This document shows positions 57,830-64,000 of a stretch of DNA of 64,000 nucleotides, one piece after another. Within the stretch, counting starts at the first letter, position 1; each line of letters starts with the position of its first letter. Position numbers and translations under genes: made by a program. This DNA is from Ceriagrion tenellum. Taxonomy: Eukaryota; Arthropoda; Insecta; Odonata; Coenagrionidae. Under the pieces are notes generated by a model, which was not told where the DNA came from, made no database searches, and saw nothing but the letters and a program-made list of their open reading frames with translations. The stretch spans positions 40,068,795 to 40,132,794 of the forward strand of contig OY720633.1 of the NCBI GenBank assembly GCA_963169105.1, in the 5' to 3' direction.

Positions 57830-57971
57830 GATTAATGCCATCAGAACTGATTTCAAATATGAATGCAAAAAAGGCTTTCGCAACTGGCTGGTTTCCTATT
57901 CCCCCTTTTCTTACCTCTCATTGACAGCGGCAATGCCTACGTTCTATGAAATTATAGTAATTTTGAGATCG
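57830..57971 (+). repeat. dispersed direct repeat, copy 1
   Basis: Contains CAAAAAAGGCTTTCGCAACT, CCCTTTTCTTACCTCTCATT and TTCTATGAAATTATAGTAAT, in the same order and orientation as at 59151-59288. Similarity is lower than for the 36-kb pair, with several small indels. It carries no coding signal. Confidence 0.8.
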
Positions 57972-58189
57972 GCATCCCACTCCATAGCTGATGAGATTCG
58001 GATCCAATTTTTCGGTGCTACTACCCAGTAATGGAGCTGTTCCCACTTCTGAAATTTAGTAATGCGTTTCAAATTCACATAGTAATCGTCTTTGACTGAT
58101 TTGAGAGAGTATCTCCCATCCCGTGCTTTCTGTTCCTCCGTTATTTACCCCTCGTGGTACCGATCCCGCCCTATATTTCCGGTGTCCCG

Positions 58190-58600
58190 TTCTCACGGAA
58201 ACAAGACTCTTATTTGCGTCCCCTTTGGAGTCGTCTTCTGAAGTGTTAGACACCGCTTGACGTTAATATGAAGGCTAGAGCAGTGCATCGACGTTTGCGA
58301 TGAACGCACTGGGCGTGGGTACGGTCGTGTGTTCGGTGCAATCCGGTGTCCTCCGTCTTCGCGACGCCCGAGTGATCGCAACGGAAGCGGCGCGCCGTGA
58401 TTTCGTCTTCTCTGTCGAGTCGAGTGGCGTGGGTCACCTGATAGCGTCCTCCCTGTAATGGACGAGGTAGGGTCTCTCGAGATCGCTCCCGTATGGATAA
58501 TCACTCCGCCAGGTGGCAGTGGAGTCGGGAGACGCGTAGAGGCCCGATAGTGCATCTAGAGACGAACCATGCCTTGTGACCCGAGTAAGTACGCCCTCTC
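58190..58600 (+). promoter_or_regulatory. candidate CpG-rich first exon / promoter
   Basis: About 400 bp stand out as GC- and CpG-rich against an AT-rich background (many CG steps between 58240 and 58590), without the pyrimidine strand bias of the other islands. Near its end ACCATG at 58569 opens MPCDP and after 16 coding bases meets CCGA|GTAAGTA, a strong splice donor at 58585. This arrangement fits a 5' UTR plus short first coding exon of a plus-strand gene whose next exon lies beyond a long intron. No gene is recognised and no later exon was found. Confidence 0.3.
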
Positions 58601-59150
58601 CAGCTGTTCGAACCTCAATTATCTCTTTGCGCTCGATGTAATTTCGTACTACTGCCGTTTACCTCTAGTCGTGGCACGTTAACCTTCACGCAACAATTTA
58701 ACCCATTTAGGAATGTAGGGCTTGAGTTATATTGCTTTGATTGTAGCTCTGTGGGAACCCAAGAATGAATAGCCTTAACTTCATGTCATCTTCACTGAAA
58801 ATGATTTCACTGTTGTCAAGACATTTCCATTTAAACGCGGGTGAAACACTTGTAAAACTATTGCCACAAGTACTCGAAAAAGTTCAGCTTATCATCTAGT
58901 ATCTAGCTCATTTTTGTATCTCACTATCTTTATAATTTGGCTTTGCTTCTTGTGATATTTTTGGGCCTAATTTGCGCAGTTAACACGCAATTTGGTCTCA
59001 TACGTTTTACTTTTAAAAGTCATGAAGTATAACCGTAGCATTGATTTTAGAGTAGGATAACAATGCTATAATCTACCCGTAAATTCAGTTCTTTCGTATT
59101 TTGTATCATTTTATATGAAGCGCATAAATGTATTTGCCTGCTGCTACTCT
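58601..59150. other. AT-rich DNA, nothing identified
   Basis: No gene or repeat recognised. If the preceding block is a first exon, this would be intron. Confidence 0.45.
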
Positions 59151-59288
59151 GTTATCAATGCCATCATAACTGATTAAATATGGATGCAAAAAGGCTTTCA
59201 CAACTGGCTGATGTCCTATGACACCTTTTCTTACCTCTCAGAGGCAATGCGCACGACCATTCTATGAAATAATAGTAATTATGAGGCC
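59151..59288 (+). repeat. dispersed direct repeat, copy 2
   Basis: Partner of 57830-57971, about 1.3 kb downstream and in the same orientation: GCAAAAAGGCTTTCACAACT, ACCTTTTCTTACCTCTCAGA and TTCTATGAAATAATAGTAAT. The CpG-rich block lies between the two copies. Confidence 0.8.
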
Positions 59289-62000
59289 GAAAATTCAATA
59301 AATTAACATTATAAAGTACTTTTCTAAAAAGAATGAGCTTACGTCTTCATTTGTGTTCTGATCTATTCAGCAATGAGCCGATCATCCACTCTAGTCAAAC
59401 TAGTGAATTATAAAAATATTTATGAATAGTGGGTCAGAATCAACGGTAACGAAATCTCAACCTCTTCCTGCTCCATGATATAGAAAAATTTCTTTCTGAA
59501 TCACAATATTTTTATGTCTACAGGTAGTAGTACGCGGTGAGCGCTAGCTGTGGTATGACTACTGACGTCATCCGTCCTGCGCCCAATAGAAAATTGTTTC
59601 GTGGCGCCCACGAATTCGTACCGAATTTCTTATTTGATACTTCATCAATAATTATTGATAATAATTGAATGGAAAGTTATTATCAAAGCATTTTACTAAC
59701 GATACTTTGTTTGTAATTATATACTGATTCCAAATGAACGTATAAAGTCAATATTGCGATAAAAATTTTGGATGATACAATTCCGTGTATTTCACAGGTG
59801 AGACTTATTTTGCGAGGCAAGGGACTTAGCCTCATATTTTATTGAAAAAATAGCCTGTGTTTTACCCGGTGATGTAATTGGCGGTGAAGCAAGGAAGCGA
59901 TATTTTAACTGATCATGTGAGGAAATAGGTACGCAGACGATGCAACTTCAATCTGGGAACCCTAATGCTATTATTTTTTACGAATAATAGTGGGATTATG
60001 TTATTTTGCTTATTCAATATTAACGCAAATTTCAGTAAAAATACGATCTGTCCATAGTGTCAGAGGATATTGCAACCATTGATCAGAGTCAGGCATCATT
60101 AGGTTCAAGTTTTTGTCAAATCAAATAATTATTTTCATGAAAAATAACATCATTTAGGTCTTCTGTGTCTGGCAAACCAAGTATTCGATTAAAGAAGAGT
60201 ATTATAACCGATAGAACGTGATGGTCTTGCGCAATCTCTGATTGAAAATTAATATCTTAATGTAGCACAGAAACAGCTCGAACTTTCAATATTTATTCCT
60301 AGAATACTTATGAATATTAAAACCTTTTAATATGGGTTGAAATTTGATAAATCCGGTGATCATGTGGTTGTTTGTAAAAGAAACCGTTTGGTTGATTCTT
60401 TACCGTTTATGTGACCAAATTACTGTATCATATTAACGCCATAGCCATCTTTCAGATTTTGTGATACTTTCGATTCAATTATATATGTTGTCTTCACTAA
60501 TCCAATCTCTTCGTTTCCCAGCTAAACCGTTGCTTGCCGATTAATATTACCTCCTATTGTCAAAACCCTGAACATCTGTAATCAAATTATCTCAGATGAT
60601 CTTTTGTGTCCTTAAAGCGTTCTGCCATGTACTGCTGTTTCTGGGCGTGCTGACTAAGATTGTAATCGGAAAGTGTAAATCATCTGATCGGATTAAATAT
60701 TTCTTCGATTATTTTATTAAAAAACCTAGGAATACAAGCATACATGTCCCTCCCGTATTCCATTTTTTCCCTTTCATTCACGCATCATATATTTTTCTCT
60801 CCGAATGCCTCGTAACTTGCCTTCCACACTTTGCGCCATCTCATCTTCATGCCCGTCAACGATCTCATTTCTCTGAGTCCTCGTCTTTCCACACTCCCGC
60901 AGTTTCAGGAAGGTGGCGTTGAATATGTTATTTTATCCCCACACTGCATCAGAGTAGGCCGAGGAGAAAATGGGAAAGAAACGCTGTTAAACAAATGGGT
61001 ACGAAAATCGTCCGGGGGATAACATGGCGGGGCTAATCCTCACAGAATAATCAGCGCTCGGTCGTGGGAAACAATTCCCTTTGCGAGCACCGTAGAAGGA
61101 AAAAACACTGCATCACAGAACTAGTGACATTGATGGAAATAGACTATGTAATTAAATTCTGTGTGAAATTTATATATTTAACTTCACTGTCTCAATAATC
61201 ATCCCTCAAAAAGCTGGCGCTTCTATGGGCTTCAGCAAATTCTCGTTTGTTGAATCTTCCCGCAGTCCATGAGGTCACGTGTCCGGTGAAATTCTTGTGT
61301 TACCGACCAATTATTTTCCCTTATAAATCATTTGCGATGACTACATGGTAGGAGAACTGAAAATTCAGATCATGCTGGGTGTTCACGTATTGTTTTTTTC
61401 TCGAAAAATCGTTGGCATCGTGTAGATAATTTGAAAGATCATTATGTAAAACATGTGTTTCTATGGTGAAAAATGTATTATAATGTCGGTGCGTTCAATA
61501 CTAACTCAAAAAAATGCCGGAGATACCTACTGAGCGATGTATGCCTTGTGATTGGTTGGTCGCATCGCGACGTCATTTTCCCGTAGATGCTGTGGAAATG
61601 GCCATTGACAGATTCACACTATTATCGGTGGTGGTAGGAGTCACGTCCCGGATCCCTCTACGGTGTCAAGATCTCCACCTTGAGATGTTGTATATCGTGA
61701 TCGGTTAGTAACCAGGGATTCAAGCTATAAACGGAATGAGTGAAAAGACGCCCGGATAAAATTGTAACGCGCGTTTCCAATTCATTTACATCGCGTTTAC
61801 CCTCTTCCTCGAAGAAGAGAATGCGACGAGCGCAAAACAAACTTAGGCTCGGTTGTTCTACTTACCGGCAATAAAATATATTCAGCAGAAACCGTTATCC
61901 GAACAAATAGTATTGTTTTACTTTTTATCTGTATCAGACCTATCTCAGTGCTGCAATAACTAACCCGGACCATGGATGGAGTGATTAAATATTGTGGGGA
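59289..62000. other. AT-rich DNA, nothing identified
   Basis: Open frames such as 60596-60922 have no recognised domain. No RNA gene or repeat end seen. Confidence 0.5.
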
Positions 62001-62001
62001 G

Positions 62002-62206
62002 GATTTCCGTTCTGGTAAGGATGAAAACACTATTGTGAATTTCCACACTTTTAATAAACACCGACCATGGTTTCGACACTTTAGGTCATTATCAAGGTTT
62101 AATCAGTTATGACCTTGATAATGATATAAAGTGTCAAAACCATGGTCGGTGTTTATTAAAACAGTGTGGACATTTATAATAGTTTTCATTCTTACCAGTA
62201 TGGATG
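62002..62206. mobile_element. 205-bp fold-back element
   Basis: Two arms of about 95 bases form a nearly complete palindrome: each contains CTGGTAAG, ATGAAAAC, TCCACAC, AATAAACACCGACCATGGTT, GACACTTTA and TCATTATCAAGGT, inverted about a centre near 62104 with a loop of about 8 bases. There is no room for a transposase, so it is a MITE or fold-back. One arm recurs at 26291-26352. The 71-codon frame at 62131-62346 starts inside the right arm and is not a gene. Confidence 0.85.
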
Positions 62207-62880
62207 TTGAATATTTCTATAAATTTACTCTTGAAACTCTTTCATACGTGGGGAGGAATGGAATATCTCCTGTACTTTCTGCTATTCACGCCCGCTATTT
62301 ATCCGTCCATTTTGTGGCATTACTTCATTTGTTTTATGGCCCGTAAAAGTGTATAAAAGGCAGATTAATACTGATGATGAGGGCCACTATCCTCAGCTAC
62401 TCATCTGTCTTCTCAATTTCTACAAAATTAACACAAATCACTAAAGCCAAAATTTGGCCGGTGAACCTTTTTTCCGTTATCAATATCTGAAACATTATCA
62501 TAAAAAATATTATCTTTACTCACACGTTACACAGGATTTTTTTAACATATGACATTATTTCGTGAACTTTCGTCGAAGTCATAGCCTGGAATAATTAACA
62601 AGAATGCGTAAAAAGTTATTCTTCAATTTTAATTCGTTTTTTTTACGTTTTTTCATGATGAACAGAGAGCTTAGGTTGTTTGGAAAGTGTTACCGCTGAA
62701 GACATGTCCTGTTACCAGGAAAGCACATTAAGAACTTCAGTGGAAAAAGAGGGATGTAATTAGAAGAAACTACGGTTAGAACTTTGAACTGAGGAAGAGA
62801 TTGGCTCAATGTTACATCTCTAGTTTCCTTTTCAACGGAGCATAGGAATATGGACTTCAAGGAAAAATGAAGTCAAAATA
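62207..62880. other. AT-rich DNA, nothing identified
   Basis: No recognised coding, RNA or repeat feature. Confidence 0.5.
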
Positions 62881-62884
62881 ATTG

Positions 62885-63240
62885 AGGCCTTTGAAATGTC
62901 GATCTGGAGGACGATCAAATGAATTGGAATGGAAGGAGAGAGTGGATAATGAGGAAGTGGCGTGGAGAATTGAAGAAGAGAAACAATCGGTGGAGAAAAT
63001 CAAGAGAAGAAAGATGAATGGGATAGGACATTGTGTGAGGAATGAGTGCTGGCTGAAGACTGTCAGAAGGAATGGTAGAAGGGATGAGATGACGAGGAAG
63101 AAAGAGATGTATGATGTTGGACGTAGTTCGAAGTGGATGGAAGTATGAAGAAACCAAGAGACTGGCACAGAACAGACAGGAATGAAGGTCAACCACTAGT
63201 GGACTTGCCACACGGAAGAACAATCCTAGATGAAGATGTT
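62885..63240 (+). mobile_element. RTE-type reverse transcriptase 3' remnant
   Basis: The frame reads WKERVDNEEVAWRIEEEKQS, VEKIKRRKMNGIGHCVRNEC, WLKTV, matching the WTDRVTNEEVL-RIGEER and IKRR--WIGH-LR--LLKTV pattern of RTE polyproteins. The continuation (DVGRSSKWMEV, then NEGQPLVDLPHGRT in shifted frames) is the usual end. Several frame changes make it inactive. It lies just upstream of the family A copy at 63380, in the same orientation. Confidence 0.82.
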
Positions 63241-63379
63241 TCTCTTTCAGAGGACTAGTAAAAGACATCGCTATTGATCGAATACATATAGTAAGGATAA
63301 TGTGCGGGCAACAACGGTTACGTAAACGCTCCTGTGATTTTTTTTGCCAGATATTTTTTAACTTCTGATACATCGTGGA

Positions 63380-63996
63380 CACAGAACATATGTGACGTTA
63401 CATTAAAGAAACTAGGTTTTGTAAAACGTATATGTGAAGGTCCTCGGATGAAAAAGCCAAAGAGATATGCTACTTCTCTTTGGTTAGGCCACATCAAATA
63501 CGTCGCGAGCATTTGGGACCCTGGTCAAATAGATTTAACAAAAAAAAATTAATAAGATACAAAGGAAAGCAGCGTACTTCGTTAAAAACTGCTGAGCGTA
63601 CATATAGTGTCTCAAAACTTTTAGAGGGATTAAGGTGGAAGCCCCTAGAGACTCGGAGGCTACACGCTAGGCTAGGTTGCTTGAAGAATTCAGAACTGAT
63701 ATTTTTCAGAGCGACACTGAGAATATTATCAAGACTCCTCACTACATCTCTAGGTCTCACAAATGCGATAAAATAAGATAGATACACTGCCGAACGGATA
63801 GGTACAAAAACATGTTCTCTCCTCGAACAGTAAGCGACCACAATAAAAACTGAGCTCCACTAAATACACTCCTATAATTCATGTCACCATTTCATCTCCA
63901 AAAAAATTACATCTTTATATGTCTGGTGACCTAACACCCCCAGCGACACACCCATGCGGTGGCTCGCGGGGTATTATGTGGATGTAGATGTAGATA
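63380..63996 (+). mobile_element. CR1-like family A, best copy in the window
   Basis: The plus strand from about 63480 reads RREHLGPWSNRFNKKKLIRY, then RTYSVSKLLEGLRWKPLETR, RLHARLGCLKNSELIFFRAT, LRILSRLLTTSLGLTNAIK and a stop. This is the C-terminal part of a CR1/Jockey-type reverse-transcriptase polyprotein (the domain after the RT: E---IWDP, Q--A-RF, SVS-LL--LGW--LE-RR--AR). The 3' UTR follows and ends TATTATGTGGATGTAGATGT, a GATGTA hexamer repeat, at the edge of the window. It is 5'-truncated with a few stops upstream of 63480. Confidence 0.9.
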
Positions 63997-64000
63997 TTCT

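Noticed and set aside
62131..62346. 71-codon plus-strand open frame
   Set aside because: It starts inside one arm of the fold-back palindrome and has no recognisable domain.

Overview
This is eukaryotic, AT-rich, gene-poor DNA. The transposon content (mariner elements with TA target duplications, an R2-clade retrotransposon with a restriction-like endonuclease, many 5'-truncated non-LTR retrotransposon tails) fits an arthropod nuclear genome, most likely an insect; the species cannot be named from sequence alone. No complete host gene is visible. The window reads as intergenic DNA or a very long intron, and the only host-gene hints are three weak single-exon candidates (29224-29477 +, 32141-32482 -, and a CpG-rich first-exon-like block at 58190-58600 +).

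The centrepiece is a three-layer transposon nest at 18246-23023. An old, internally deleted mariner on the minus strand (outer TIRs at 18248 and 23021, TA on both sides) was broken twice. One break is a younger, nearly intact mariner on the plus strand (18311-19604), whose transposase is spoiled by one missing base in an A-run. The other is a 5'-truncated R2-like retrotransposon on the minus strand (20057-22501), flanked by a 69-bp target duplication (19988-20056 and 22502-22570, about 93% identical). With both guests and one copy of each duplication removed, about 964 bp of the old element remains, and its transposase reads N-terminus, then 'VPKILT', then directly the second catalytic aspartate region. 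A second internally deleted mariner of the same broad group, with 37-38 bp TIRs, lies at 33303-34096.

Most of the remaining recognisable material is non-LTR retrotransposon debris. One CR1/Jockey-like family has a 3' end closing in a GATGTA repeat (copies at 9848, 37999, 39194, 41158, 42962, 44147 and 63380, plus a divergent relative at 28440). A separate CR1-like tail lies at 15590-15810. RTE/'endonuclease-reverse transcriptase' 3' fragments carry GRPRKRW-type or CWRRMLKIKWT-type motifs (5035, 7733, 14759, 24118, 38926, 47438, 55943, 62885). Two hAT-like non-autonomous candidates (25607-26238, 40693-41075), a 205-bp fold-back (62002-62206), several hairpins and two dispersed direct duplications complete the repeat layer.

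Across the whole window there are recurring 200-700 bp blocks that are GC-richer and strongly pyrimidine- or purine-biased (for example 2170-2660, 12750-13080, 16330-16760, 30420-30800, 32890-33190, 35850-36260, 42550-42840, 44850-45520, 49500-49750). They generate long open frames of low complexity that I do not accept as genes. Remaining stretches are plain AT-rich DNA in which I see nothing identifiable.
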